A stretch of 64,000 bases of DNA, from the NCBI GenBank assembly GCA_963712465.1, contig CAVQHY010000003.1, positions 32,952 to 96,951 on the forward strand. The letters are read 5' to 3'. The DNA comes from CAVQHY01 sp963712465 (GTDB taxonomy: Bacteria; Actinomycetota; Thermoleophilia; Gaiellales; Gaiellaceae). Both the position numbers and the translations under genes were made by a program. The notes beneath the pieces were generated by a model. It saw only the letters and a list, made by a program, of their open reading frames with translations, did no database searches and had not been told where the DNA came from. Shown here piece after piece: positions 11,044 to 20,064 of this stretch (positions are counted from its first letter, which is position 1; every line of letters begins with the position of its first letter).

Positions 11044-12102
11044 TCAGTCGTCTGGTGTGAGATGAGCACCGCCAGCACCGCGTCGACGTCGGCGCGCGTG
11101 TTGTAGACGTGAAAGGAGGCGCGGAGTCGTCCGCCGCGCACTGCGGCCATGATCCCCGCGTCGCGCAGGCGCTCCGCCGCTCCGGGCGAGATCGACGGAG
11201 ACGATCGCCGAGTCTCCCGCCGGGAGCCCGAGCCCGGCGCGGAAGCGGTTCGCCAACGCGAGGTCGTGCCCGTGGATCGCCTCGACCCCGATCTGCTCGA
11301 CGAGCTCGAGCGCGGGCGCGGTTCCCACCCAGGCGAACCAGGCCGGTGAGACGTCGAGCCGCCGGGCGCTGGTCGCGAGCCGCAGCGGCGGGCCGAAGTA
11401 CGACGCGTGCACGTCCTCACCCGCGAACCAGCCGGCCGCGTGGGGGACGATCGCTTCGAGTCGCTCCGGGCGCACCGCCATGAAGGCGGTCCCCCGGGGC
11501 GACATGAGCCACTTGTAGGCGGCGCACACCACGACGTCGAACGGGGTGGCGTCGAGCGGCAGCCAGCCGCAGCCCTGCGTCACGTCGACGACCGTCATCG
11601 CCCCGTGCTGGGCGGCAGCCCTCGCGAGGGCGACGAGATCCACGAGCTCCCCGGTCGCCATCTGCACGGCGCTCGTGACGACGACGTCGACGGAGTCGTC
11701 GATCGCGTCCAGAAGGCCGTCGAACGGGACTGTCTTCACCTCGACCCCGCGCGGCTCCTGTACGAGGAAGGGGAAGAGGTCGGAGGCGAACTCGATCTCT
11801 GGCACGAGCACGCGCGAGCCGTCGGGAATCGCCGCGGCGACGAGGCCGACGAAGCCCGAGACCGTGCCCCCGACGGCCACCGCCTCGCCGTCGACCCCTA
11901 CCAGCCGAGCGAACGACCGCCGCGCCCGCTCGGTCGACTCACCCCAGCCCTCCCAGCTCGTCCGCCCACTCCGCCAGTCGGCGAGTGCCGTCTGGAGCGC
12001 GTCCCAGGCGGGCCGGGGCGGGAGGCCGAAGCTCGCCGTGTTCAGGTAGACGCCGCTTGGACTCCACAACGATCGTGCGTCGGCGATCGCCAGAACAGCC
12101 AT
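11044..12102 (-). pseudogene. Class V aminotransferase (kynureninase/cysteine-desulfurase-like), C-terminal frameshift
   Basis: PLP-dependent fold-type I enzyme of the class V family. The likely PLP lysine is in AAYKWLMSPRG, and the Asp/Gln pair is in VVDVTQGCGW. The substrate cannot be told from sequence. The first ~300 residues read cleanly; near 11181-11196 the good frame changes and the expected end (GIMAAVRGGRLRASFHVYN, typical of the family C-terminus) lies in another frame. This is the third neighbouring gene with an indel. The ATG is preceded by TAGACT eight bases upstream on the minus strand. It faces away from fumC. Confidence 0.78.
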
Positions 12103-12110
12103 GACCGCGG

Positions 12111-12152
12111 AGTCTAGGCTGCAGCCTCCGGCGCGATCCCGCTCGGTAGACT
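12111..12152. promoter_or_regulatory. Divergent promoter pair: aminotransferase (-) and fumC (+)
   Basis: The same hexamer TAGACT appears on both strands: complement of 12111-12116, eight bases before the minus-strand ATG at 12102, and 12147-12152, seven bases before the fumC ATG at 12160. Both predict leaderless messages. Here the two -10 elements are separate, unlike the overlapping pairs elsewhere in the window. Confidence 0.5.
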
Positions 12153-12159
12153 CGGCTCG

Positions 12160-13488
12160 ATGAGCCAGACCGAGCCGAGGGAGCTCTGGGGCGCCGAGAC
12201 CCGCAAGGCGATCGCCAACTTCCCGGTCTCCGGCGACCCGATCCCCGTGTCCGTCGCGCGCTGGCTCGGGCGAATCAAGGCGGCGGCCGCGCGTGCGAAC
12301 GCCGAGCTCGGGCTGCTCGATGCCGAGCTCGCCGAGCGCATCGGCGCAGCCGGCGACCGTGTCGCCGCCGGGGAGTTCGACGACCAGTTCCCGCTCGACG
12401 TGTTCCAGACGGGGTCAGGTACCTCGTCGAACATGAATGCCAACGAGGTGATCGCGACGCTGGCCGGCGAGGGCGTGCATCCGAACGATCACGTCAACAT
12501 GGGCCAGTCCTCCAACGACGTCTTCCCGTCGGCCGTGCACCTGGCGGCGCTCCACGAGCTCACGCAGGACCTTCTGCCCGCGCTCGACCGGCTCGCGAGC
12601 TCGCTCCAGGCCAAGGCGACGGAGTTCGACGACGTGGTCAAGTCGGGCCGAACGCACCTGATGGACGCCGTGCCGGTGACGCTCGGGCAGGAGTTCTCCG
12701 GCTATGCGACGCAGGTGCGCCAGGGGATCGCTCGTGTTCAGGCGACGCTGCCGCGCGTGGGGCAGATCCCCCTGGGAGGCACAGCGGTCGGCACGGGCCT
12801 CAACACGCATCCGGAGTTCGCCGCCCGCGTGCGCGAGAAGCTGTCGGCCGACACGGGGCTCGAGATTCTCCCGCCGGCGGACCCGTTCGAGGCCACCGGT
12901 GCGCGGGATGCGCTCGTCGAGGCTTCGGGCGCGCTCAAGGTACTCGCCGTCTCGCTCACCAAGATCGCGAACGACCTGCGGCTGATGGGCTCGGGCCCGC
13001 GTGCCGGGCTCGCCGAGCTCGCGCTCCCCGAGCTGCAGAAGGGAAGCTCGATCATGCCCGGCAAGGTCAACCCGGTCATTCCCGAGGTCGTAACCCAGGT
13101 GTCCGCACAGGTGATCGGAAACGACGCCGCGATCACGGTCGGCGGCCTGCAGGGGCACTTCGAGCTCAACGTCTTCGTGCCGCTGATCGCCCGCAACCTC
13201 CTCGACTCGATCGGTCTTCTCGCGAGCGCGTCGCGGCTCCTGGCCGAAAAGTGTGTCGACGGCCTTGTCGCGAACCGGGAGACCTGCGAGCGCTACGCCG
13301 AGCTCACCCTCTCGGCCGCGACCGCGCTCAACCCCCACATCGGCTACGACCTCGCGACCGAGATCGTCAAGGAGGCGGCCGCCACGGGTCGCTCGCTGCG
13401 CGAGGTCGCGCGCGAGAAGGGCGTTGACGAGGCGACGCTCGACCACGCGCTCGACTACCGGGCGATGGCGCGCGGCGGCATCATCTAG
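12160..13488 (+). CDS. fumC: Fumarate hydratase class II
   Basis: 442-residue tetrameric, iron-free fumarase that interconverts fumarate and malate in the TCA cycle. The fumarase/aspartase signature GSSIMPGKVNP is present at about residues 300-310, the substrate-site GSGTSSNMNANEV near residue 87, and the catalytic-His segment SGRTHLMDAVPVTLGQE mid-protein. SGRTHLMDA has the usual class II form. The N-terminus is slightly shorter than in enteric FumC (467). It appears monocistronic, followed after 89 bp by a secreted protease gene. Confidence 0.96.
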   Translation: MSQTEPRELWGAETRKAIANFPVSGDPIPVSVARWLGRIKAAAARANAELGLLDAELAERIGAAGDRVAAGEFDDQFPLDVFQTGSGTSSNMNANEVIATLAGEGVHPNDHVNMGQSSNDVFPSAVHLAALHELTQDLLPALDRLASSLQAKATEFDDVVKSGRTHLMDAVPVTLGQEFSGYATQVRQGIARVQATLPRVGQIPLGGTAVGTGLNTHPEFAARVREKLSADTGLEILPPADPFEATGARDALVEASGALKVLAVSLTKIANDLRLMGSGPRAGLAELALPELQKGSSIMPGKVNPVIPEVVTQVSAQVIGNDAAITVGGLQGHFELNVFVPLIARNLLDSIGLLASASRLLAEKCVDGLVANRETCERYAELTLSAATALNPHIGYDLATEIVKEAAATGRSLREVAREKGVDEATLDHALDYRAMARGGII

Positions 13489-13577
13489 GTTCCGACGGCG
13501 TCCGACTCGGGCTGTACAAGAGAAGCCGTGCGAGGCCTGTGCGGCGGGCCGCGAACATGGTGGTCAGGGGGGTTCAG

Positions 13578-15875
13578 GTGCAGATCCGGGCGTGTGTCGT
13601 CATCGCGTTGTCGCTGGTCTTCACGCTCGCGCTCGGCGTCTCGGCGGCGCGCGCGGCGGACACGATCGACGTCGGTCCCGACTACAACGACGGCAAGCGG
13701 CGTCCGCTCGTCGGGGTCCCGCCGCCCGGGATCGCGAGGGCCCAGGCGCCGGAGGGGAGCGGCTCCGCGCAGTCGGTGCCTCCTCAGGTCGGCGACGTGC
13801 GCACGTGGCTCGGTGGTGACGACGTCGCCGGCGTCGACTACCTGAAGGATTACGTCCTCCGGGGGATCGGCAACCACGTCGAGGTCTGGACGGCAACGGG
13901 CCTCGCCGACGTCGACCCCGACGATCCGGGCGATGACTCGACCGACCTCGACTTCCTTCCCGGCGACTGCCGCAACGGCGAGCGGACGCAGGTCACCGAC
14001 GAGCAGATCGCCTACTTCATCGAGCAGTTCGACTCGAACATCTATCCGAAGGAGTCGCTGGCGTTCAGCGTGCCGCCCGACCGAGACGGAACGAACGCGA
14101 TCCTGCCCGAGCTCGTCCCCGGCCTCGACTTCACGGGTGAGGGCGACAACATCGTCGTGCTCGTCGACAACATCCGCGACGACAACTTCTACGACGTCGG
14201 CGACACGCAGAGCCTGCCCTACATCGGCGGGTTCTTCTCCTCGGTCTGGAACGAGTACTTCGATCGCAACGTGATGACCGTCGACGCGTTCGACTGGATC
14301 CACCGCACGGGCGCGAACCCTCCCGACGAGCCCGATCCGGACGACGAATGCGCGAGCTCGCCTGCTCGCCCGTTCCTCTACGAGGGGACGTTCGCGCACG
14401 AGTTCCAGCACCTGCTCGAGTACTACGCCGATCCCGACGAGCTCCTGTGGGTGAACGAGGGTCTCTCGGAGTGGGCGATGACGCTGACCGGCTACGTCGA
14501 CCCGGCGACGCCGATCACGGACGCGGGCTTCAACGCCGAGATCCAGTGCTTCCTCGGCAACCTCGGCGTCCAGACGCCGGCGAACCCCAACCCGGGCACG
14601 GGGGGACCGGAGAACTCGCTCACCGCGTGGGGTGATCAGGGCCAGGGCGACGAGATTCTCTGCGACTACGGCGCCGCCTACACCCTGATGGAGATGCTGG
14701 CCGGCCGGTACGGGACGCAGTTCATGTCCGCCCTCCACCGCGGTGAGGGGAACGGCTTCGCCGGCCTCGACGAGGCGCTCGACGCGGTGGGCGTGCCCCA
14801 GCCCGCGCTCGAGGTCGTCCACGACTGGGCGGCGATGGTCGCGCTCGACGCGCTGCTCGACGGCGGGACGAGACTCGTGGGCGGACACGACCGCCGCTAC
14901 ACGACGCCGACGCTCGACGCGGCGATCAACTGGGACACGACCGACGCCTACTCCACGTCGGGCGCGCCGCCCAACGGGGCCGACTACGTGCGCCTCCGCG
15001 ACGCGTCCGGCTATCTGAGATCGTCGCGGATCCGGTCGATCGAGTTCGAGGGCGCTCCGGAGCTTCCGCCGGTGCCGGTGGAGTGGACTGTCGATCCGGC
15101 GCCTCCCGAAACGACGGACGGCCTCGGGTGCGAGGAGCGGGGCGCAACGGTTGCCGACCCCGCGTTCGCGTCGGGCTGTGCGCCGAATCTCGACCGGGCG
15201 ATCGTCTACGAGGTGAATGTTCCCACGGGCGACCCGACGCTCACGTTCCGGACGCTCTTCCAGACGGAGGACCTGTTCGACTTCGGTTTCGTCCAGATCT
15301 CGACCGATGGCGGCGAGACGTACACGAGCCTCGGGAACGAGCTGACCACGAGCGACGCCGACCCGACGGCGATTCCGCTTGTGCAAGACAGCCTACCCGG
15401 CCTGAATGGAGATTCGGGTGGCTGGGTCGAGACCTCGTTCGACCTCCAGGCGTACGCTGGCCAGCCGGTCCTGCTCGCGTTTCGCTACGTCACGGACTCC
15501 TCGGTGGACGGGGCGGGGTGGTGGATCGACGACGTCGCGGTCGGTGGCGAGGCGCTCGCCGACGGCGCGTCTCTCGACGGCTGGCGGTCGCCGACGGAGA
15601 TCCGTCCGGTGCCGGTGACCGGCTGGACGGTCCAGCTCGTCGCGTACTCGACCAGGCGCGTTCGCGACCGCCCGCTCGTCCCGGCCTTCGTCACGAGGCT
15701 TCGGCTCGACGGGGACTTCCGCGGTGCGATGGACAGATTCAAGGTGCTCACCCGGCTCGGCCCGTTCGCCGACGTGGTCGCAGCGATCGTGACCTACGAC
15801 GAGCCGACGGAGGCAGGCGCGCAGTATGCTCCGTACACGTTGAGAATCAACGGCGTGCTTCAGCCGGGGGGCTGA
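13578..15875 (+). CDS. Secreted zinc metalloprotease with HExxH motif (immune-inhibitor-A-like C-terminus)
   Basis: About 765 residues with a clear signal peptide (basic MQIRA, hydrophobic core, ending near SAARA-AD). The zinc site is HEFQH at about residue 274, followed about 20 residues later by NEGLSEW, giving the glutamate third ligand expected of gluzincin-type proteases. The C-terminal part contains WWIDDVAVGG, the pattern of MAM/immune-inhibitor-A-like beta domains. The GTG at 13578 is preferred because AGGGGGG lies five bases upstream; GTG 13539 and ATG 13557 are in-frame alternatives. Substrate unknown; it should act outside the cell. The D/G-rich region suggests calcium binding. Confidence 0.78.
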   Translation: MQIRACVVIALSLVFTLALGVSAARAADTIDVGPDYNDGKRRPLVGVPPPGIARAQAPEGSGSAQSVPPQVGDVRTWLGGDDVAGVDYLKDYVLRGIGNHVEVWTATGLADVDPDDPGDDSTDLDFLPGDCRNGERTQVTDEQIAYFIEQFDSNIYPKESLAFSVPPDRDGTNAILPELVPGLDFTGEGDNIVVLVDNIRDDNFYDVGDTQSLPYIGGFFSSVWNEYFDRNVMTVDAFDWIHRTGANPPDEPDPDDECASSPARPFLYEGTFAHEFQHLLEYYADPDELLWVNEGLSEWAMTLTGYVDPATPITDAGFNAEIQCFLGNLGVQTPANPNPGTGGPENSLTAWGDQGQGDEILCDYGAAYTLMEMLAGRYGTQFMSALHRGEGNGFAGLDEALDAVGVPQPALEVVHDWAAMVALDALLDGGTRLVGGHDRRYTTPTLDAAINWDTTDAYSTSGAPPNGADYVRLRDASGYLRSSRIRSIEFEGAPELPPVPVEWTVDPAPPETTDGLGCEERGATVADPAFASGCAPNLDRAIVYEVNVPTGDPTLTFRTLFQTEDLFDFGFVQISTDGGETYTSLGNELTTSDADPTAIPLVQDSLPGLNGDSGGWVETSFDLQAYAGQPVLLAFRYVTDSSVDGAGWWIDDVAVGGEALADGASLDGWRSPTEIRPVPVTGWTVQLVAYSTRRVRDRPLVPAFVTRLRLDGDFRGAMDRFKVLTRLGPFADVVAAIVTYDEPTEAGAQYAPYTLRINGVLQPGG

Positions 15876-15895
15876 GGCGCGGCGAAGTGACGCGC

Positions 15896-15929
15896 GGGAG
15901 AGGGGCTTCGCTGACCGGGCCCCTCTCCC
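15896..15929. terminator. Bidirectional terminator between the protease gene and lipA
   Basis: GGGAGAGGGGC (15896-15906) and GCCCCTCTCCC (15919-15929) form a perfect 11-bp stem with a 12-base loop, placed between two convergent genes. There is only a weak T-run, but the location fits a shared terminator. Confidence 0.7.
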
Positions 15930-15962
15930 ATGTTTCGGGAAGTACGGGCGAGGCGAGCCCCC

Positions 15963-16880
15963 CTACAGGTCTGCTGCGCCCCGCCCGACGGCGGCGTGCT
16001 TCTGCTCGTCGGCGCGATAGCTCGAGCGTACGAGCGGCCCAGAGAACACCGAGCCGAACCCCATCGCCTCGCCCTGCTCGCGAAGCCGGCGAAACTCGTC
16101 CGGGTGCACCCAGCGATCGATCGGGATGTGCCTCGACGACGGCTGAAGGTACTGACCGATCGTGACGACGTCCACGCCGTGCGCGCGCAGGTCGCGCATC
16201 GTCTCGACGACCTCGTCGTTCGTCTCCCCGAGACCGACGATGAGCCCCGACTTCGTCAGCACCGGGTAGTCGGCGATCTCCTTGGCCCGCTCGAGCAGCT
16301 CGAGCGCACCGTCGTAGGAGGCTTTGGCGCCGCGCATGCTCCGGTGCAGTCGGCGTACGGTCTCGATGTTGTGGTTGAAGACCTCCGGCCGGGCGCCGAG
16401 CACCGTCCGTAGGGCATCCTCCTCGACTCCGAGGAAGTCCGGGGTGAGGACCTCGATCGAGGCGTCCGGGAGCTTCGCCTTAACCGCCCGGATCGTCGCC
16501 GCGTAGTGGGCCGCGCCCCGGTCGGGGAGGTCGTCGCGGTCGACCGATGTGACGACGACGTGGGCAAGCTCCATCTGCGACGCCGCCTGGGCGAGGCGAA
16601 GGGGCTCCAGCGGGTCGGGTGGATGCTCGGGGCGTCCCGAGTTCACGAAGCAGTAGCGGCAGGCACGCGTACACGTGTCGCCGAGGATCTGGAACGTCGC
16701 CGTGCCGCGGCCCCAGCATTCGGAGATGTTGGGGCAGCGGGCCTCCTCGCAGATCGTGTGGAGTCGCTGCCCGTGGATGAGCTCGCGTACCTCCAGGTAA
16801 CGCGTACCCGCGCTGGGGGCCCGCACCTTCATCCACTCGGGACGGCGGGGCCTATCTGCTACCGGCGGCGATGCGCTCAT
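15963..16880 (-). CDS. lipA: Lipoyl synthase
   Basis: 305-residue radical SAM enzyme that inserts two sulfur atoms into octanoyl groups on lipoyl domains. The auxiliary cluster motif is CEEARCPNISEC (C-x4-C-x5-C) and the radical SAM motif is CTRACRYC (C-x3-C-x2-C). A C-terminal RSSYRADE supplies the conserved serine that ligates the auxiliary cluster. The ATG overlaps the end of lipB by 29 bp. It is the last gene of an operon that also encodes the lipoylated E2 enzyme, its most likely substrate. Confidence 0.97.
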   Translation of the reverse strand: MSASPPVADRPRRPEWMKVRAPSAGTRYLEVRELIHGQRLHTICEEARCPNISECWGRGTATFQILGDTCTRACRYCFVNSGRPEHPPDPLEPLRLAQAASQMELAHVVVTSVDRDDLPDRGAAHYAATIRAVKAKLPDASIEVLTPDFLGVEEDALRTVLGARPEVFNHNIETVRRLHRSMRGAKASYDGALELLERAKEIADYPVLTKSGLIVGLGETNDEVVETMRDLRAHGVDVVTIGQYLQPSSRHIPIDRWVHPDEFRRLREQGEAMGFGSVFSGPLVRSSYRADEQKHAAVGRGAADL

Positions 16881-17616
16881 GGACGGGTTGACTCCAGAGC
16901 CCCGCGCCTTCGTCCGCAGGGAGCTCGTCGAGACGCAGACTAAAGACCTCCTCGAGGGCCACGACGGCCTTCGGTCGCACCTCCTCCACGGAGACTGGCC
17001 GGTCGAGCTCGGCCGTTAGGGTCGTGAACTCCGCCTCGTCGAGACCGCAGGCGGTGATCCACCTGCTGAACGGGGCCGGATCGAGGTCGACGTTCAGGGC
17101 GAAGCCGTGGGTCGTCACCCAGCGCGACACGTGGACGCCGATCGAGGCGATCTTTCTGGGCGGATCGCCGGCCCACACGCCTGTCAGGCCGTCGAGCCGC
17201 CGACCCTCGACGCCGAAGGGAGCGAGCGTGCCGATGACGGATTCCTCGAGGTCGCGGCAGTAGCGCCTGACGTCGCGGCCGTGGCGGTTCAGGTCGAGGA
17301 TCGGGTAGCAGACGAGCTGGCCGGGAGCGTGGTAGGTGGATTTCCCACCCCGGTCGGTCTCGACGATCTCCACGTCGGCACCCTCGGGAAGATGAAGCTC
17401 GCCGTCCTCGGTCCGCCGGCCCGTCGTGATCACGGGAGGGTGCTCGAGCAACAGGATCGTGTCGGGAATGGCCCCCTGGGAGACCGCGCCCGCGAGGGCG
17501 CGCTGGAGCTCGAAGGCGTCCCGGTAGGGCGTGGCGCCGAGGTTGAGCACGTAGCCGGGACGGGCGTTCATCTCCTGCCGGGTCGGAGCGTAGCGAGACT
17601 CAGTAGGACGACTCAT
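16852..17616 (-). CDS. lipB: Octanoyl-[acyl-carrier-protein]-protein octanoyltransferase
   Basis: 254-residue transferase that moves octanoate from ACP to lipoyl domains, the step before LipA. The family motifs are RGGKSTYHAPGQLVCYPI and the catalytic pair: Lys in PRKIASIGVHV and Cys in ITACGLDE. The first ATG (17616) lies inside the last codons of the E2 gene, suggesting coupling; an ATG 15 codons later (17571) is a possible alternative start, but its AGGAG abuts it too closely. Confidence 0.95.
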   Translation of the reverse strand: MSRPTESRYAPTRQEMNARPGYVLNLGATPYRDAFELQRALAGAVSQGAIPDTILLLEHPPVITTGRRTEDGELHLPEGADVEIVETDRGGKSTYHAPGQLVCYPILDLNRHGRDVRRYCRDLEESVIGTLAPFGVEGRRLDGLTGVWAGDPPRKIASIGVHVSRWVTTHGFALNVDLDPAPFSRWITACGLDEAEFTTLTAELDRPVSVEEVRPKAVVALEEVFSLRLDELPADEGAGLWSQPVHERIAAGSR

Positions 17617-19072
17617 CCCAGGTCTCGAGCGCCGCCTTCAGGTCGCGCATGAACTGCCCTGCGTACGCGCCATCGACGAGTCGGTGGTCGAACGCGAGAC
17701 AGAGGTTCATGATCGGCCGGATCGCGATCACGTCGTTGCCGTGCTCGTCCTCGATGACGACGGGCCGCTTGACCATCGCCGCAGTGTCGAGGATCCCCAC
17801 CTGCGGCTGGGAGATGATCGGCGTGCCGATGATCTCGCCGTACCCGCCGGGGTTCGTGATCGTGAACGTGCCGCCCTGGACGTCGTCGGGAAGGAGCTTC
17901 TTCGTGCGGGCGCGGTCGGCGAGGTCCTGGATCGCCCGCGCGATGCCGAGGAGGTTTCGGTCCTCCGCGTTCTTGATCACGGGCACGATCAGGCCCTTGC
18001 CGTCCTCGAGCGCGACGGCGATGCCGAGGTTGACGTAGCTTCGCACGACGATCTGGTCGCCGCGGATCTCCGAGTTGAGCCACGGCCAGCGCGAAAGCGC
18101 CTCGACGGCCGCGCGGGCGACGAACGCGAGGAGGGTCAGCTTGACGCCGTGGCGCTCCTCGTACTCTCCCTTCAGCCCCGTGCGGATGGAGACGACCTTC
18201 GACATGTCGACCTCGAAGACGGTGGTCACGTGGGCCGACGTGTCGAGTGACCGCCGCATGTGCTCGGCGATACCCTTGCGCATCGGGGTCATCGGCTCGA
18301 AGGTCTCCCCTGCTTCGGCGGCGACCGGCTCGGGCACCACGGGCGGTTCGGGAGGCGCAGGCGGCGTCGGAGCCGGGACCGAGGCGGGCTCAGGCGCAGG
18401 AGGTGCGGCGGGAGCGGGAGCCGCAGCGGGAGCCGTCGTTTCGGTGGCGGGGGGTACCGGGATGGGCGGAGCGACCGGGGCGATGCCAGAGCGCTCGATG
18501 TGCTCGAGGATGTCCTTCTTCGTGACCCGGCCGCCTCGTCCCGTGCCGGGTATCGAGCCGACATCGACTCCGTGCTCGGCGGCAATGCGTGCGACGACCG
18601 GAGACACGAACCGCGCGGCGACCGACTCGGGCCTCCCGTTGCCCCCGGAATCCGGTGAGGGGGCCTGAGCGGGAGTCGAGGGCTGGGTGGGAGCGGCTAT
18701 CGGTTGCGCAGGAGTCGGCTCGGGAGGGGTAGTCGGCTCGGGCGGGGCGACCTCGTCGCGCTGGGGGGTCGGCTCGGGCTCTGCGATCGGAACGACCGGC
18801 GTGCTCCCACCCGAGACCCCCCCACCCGGAGAGATCAGGGCGATCGTGGTTCCGACCGTCACCGTCTCGCCCTCCTGGGCGAGGATCTGCATGACGACCC
18901 CCGAGACGGGGCTCGGCACCTCGGTGTCGACCTTGTCGGTGGAGATCTCGAGCAGCGCCTCGTCGGCCAGGACGCTCTCGCCCGTGGCCTTGAGCCACCT
19001 CGTGATCGTTCCTTCCGAGACGGACACGCCCATCTGGGGCATGACGACTTCGACGGCGGTTTCCGTAGCCAC
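17600..19072 (-). CDS. Dihydrolipoamide acyltransferase (E2) of a 2-oxoacid dehydrogenase complex
   Basis: 490 residues with the full E2 layout: one N-terminal lipoyl domain with the lipoylated lysine at residue 47 (STDKVDT), a long Pro/Ala/Glu linker, a peripheral-subunit-binding domain (FVSPVVARIAAEHGVD ... GRVTKKD, about residues 155-192), a second Pro/Ala linker, and the catalytic domain ending in AFDHRLVDGAYAGQF with the active-site His and Asp. It lies directly downstream of E1 beta. Whether the complex uses pyruvate, branched-chain oxoacids or 2-oxoglutarate cannot be fixed from sequence. Confidence 0.93.
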   Translation of the reverse strand: MATETAVEVVMPQMGVSVSEGTITRWLKATGESVLADEALLEISTDKVDTEVPSPVSGVVMQILAQEGETVTVGTTIALISPGGGVSGGSTPVVPIAEPEPTPQRDEVAPPEPTTPPEPTPAQPIAAPTQPSTPAQAPSPDSGGNGRPESVAARFVSPVVARIAAEHGVDVGSIPGTGRGGRVTKKDILEHIERSGIAPVAPPIPVPPATETTAPAAAPAPAAPPAPEPASVPAPTPPAPPEPPVVPEPVAAEAGETFEPMTPMRKGIAEHMRRSLDTSAHVTTVFEVDMSKVVSIRTGLKGEYEERHGVKLTLLAFVARAAVEALSRWPWLNSEIRGDQIVVRSYVNLGIAVALEDGKGLIVPVIKNAEDRNLLGIARAIQDLADRARTKKLLPDDVQGGTFTITNPGGYGEIIGTPIISQPQVGILDTAAMVKRPVVIEDEHGNDVIAIRPIMNLCLAFDHRLVDGAYAGQFMRDLKAALETWDESSY

Positions 19073-19081
19073 AGGGTCTCC

Positions 19082-20059
19082 TTAGTAGTCGGCGAGCTCT
19101 TTCAGCACGGCGAGGACGTCTTCCGTCTGGGGAATGAACTTCTTCTCGAGCGTGGGCGCGAACGGGACCGGCGTGTCGGGAGCAGTGAGCCGGCGCACGG
19201 GCGCGTCGAGGTGCTCGAAGGCCTCCTCGGCGATCGTGGCGGCGATCTCGGCGCCGAAGCCTGCGGTACGCGTGTCCTCGTGGAGGACCAGCACGCGTGA
19301 CGTCTTCACAACCGAGGCGAGGACGGCCTCACGGTCCCAGGGGAGCACGGAGCGAAGATCGACGATCTCGACTGAGACGTCGAGCTCGGTGTCGGCGCGT
19401 GCGGCCGCCTCGGCGGCGGTCCATACCATCGCGCCCCAGGTGACGATGGTGATGTCGGCGCCCGCGCGGTGGATCCTGGCCTCGCCGATCGGGATCGCGT
19501 AGCGATCCTCCGGCACGTCTCCCTTGATCCGCCGGTAGAGGTGCTTGTGCTCGAAGAACAACACCGGGTTTGGGTCGGCGATCGCGCTCGCGAGCAGCCC
19601 CTTGGCGTCCGCGGGGGTTGCAGGGCACACGCACTTGAGACCGGGGATGTGCGCGAAGCTCGACTCGGGGTTTTGCGAGTGGAACGGCCCCCCGGAGAAG
19701 CCTCCGCCCGACGGCAGGCGCACGACGATCGGCACGGGTGTCCCAGCTCGGAAGTGCTGCTTCGCGGCGACGGTGACGAGGTGGTCCCACGCGCAAGACA
19801 CGAAGTCGGCGAACTGCATCTCCGCGACGGGTCGCATGCCGACGAGCGCGGCGCCCGTGCAGGCGCCGACGATCGCCGTCTCGGCGAGCGGTGCGTCGAT
19901 CACGCGCCAAGGCCCGAACTCCTCCTGAAAACCCTGTGTCACCTTGAAAGCACCGCCGTACACGCCGACGTCCTCTCCGATCAGGAAAACGCGCTTGTCT
20001 CGCCGCATCTCCTGCCGGAGCCCGTCCGAGATCGCCTGCAGATACGTCGTGGTCGGCAA
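19082..20059 (-). CDS. 2-oxoacid dehydrogenase E1 component, beta subunit
   Basis: 325-residue transketolase-like subunit that pairs with the upstream alpha subunit to decarboxylate a 2-oxoacid on thiamine diphosphate. Typical segments are FLIGEDVGVYGGAF, DAPLAETAIVG, PVAEMQFADFV and HEDTRTAGFGAEI. The TTG at 20059 is chosen: it comes just after the alpha-subunit stop and gives a normal N-terminus (LPTTTYLQAISDGL). An open frame extends far upstream but is only a shadow of the alpha gene. The set looks most like branched-chain or acetoin-type E1. Confidence 0.92.
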   Translation of the reverse strand: MPTTTYLQAISDGLRQEMRRDKRVFLIGEDVGVYGGAFKVTQGFQEEFGPWRVIDAPLAETAIVGACTGAALVGMRPVAEMQFADFVSCAWDHLVTVAAKQHFRAGTPVPIVVRLPSGGGFSGGPFHSQNPESSFAHIPGLKCVCPATPADAKGLLASAIADPNPVLFFEHKHLYRRIKGDVPEDRYAIPIGEARIHRAGADITIVTWGAMVWTAAEAAARADTELDVSVEIVDLRSVLPWDREAVLASVVKTSRVLVLHEDTRTAGFGAEIAATIAEEAFEHLDAPVRRLTAPDTPVPFAPTLEKKFIPQTEDVLAVLKELADY

Positions 20060-20064
20060 ATGCG

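Noticed and set aside
13485..15386. 633-codon minus-strand open frame opposite the secreted protease
   Set aside because: The plus strand has a signal peptide and zinc protease motifs; the minus frame is low-complexity Arg/Val and has no supported features.
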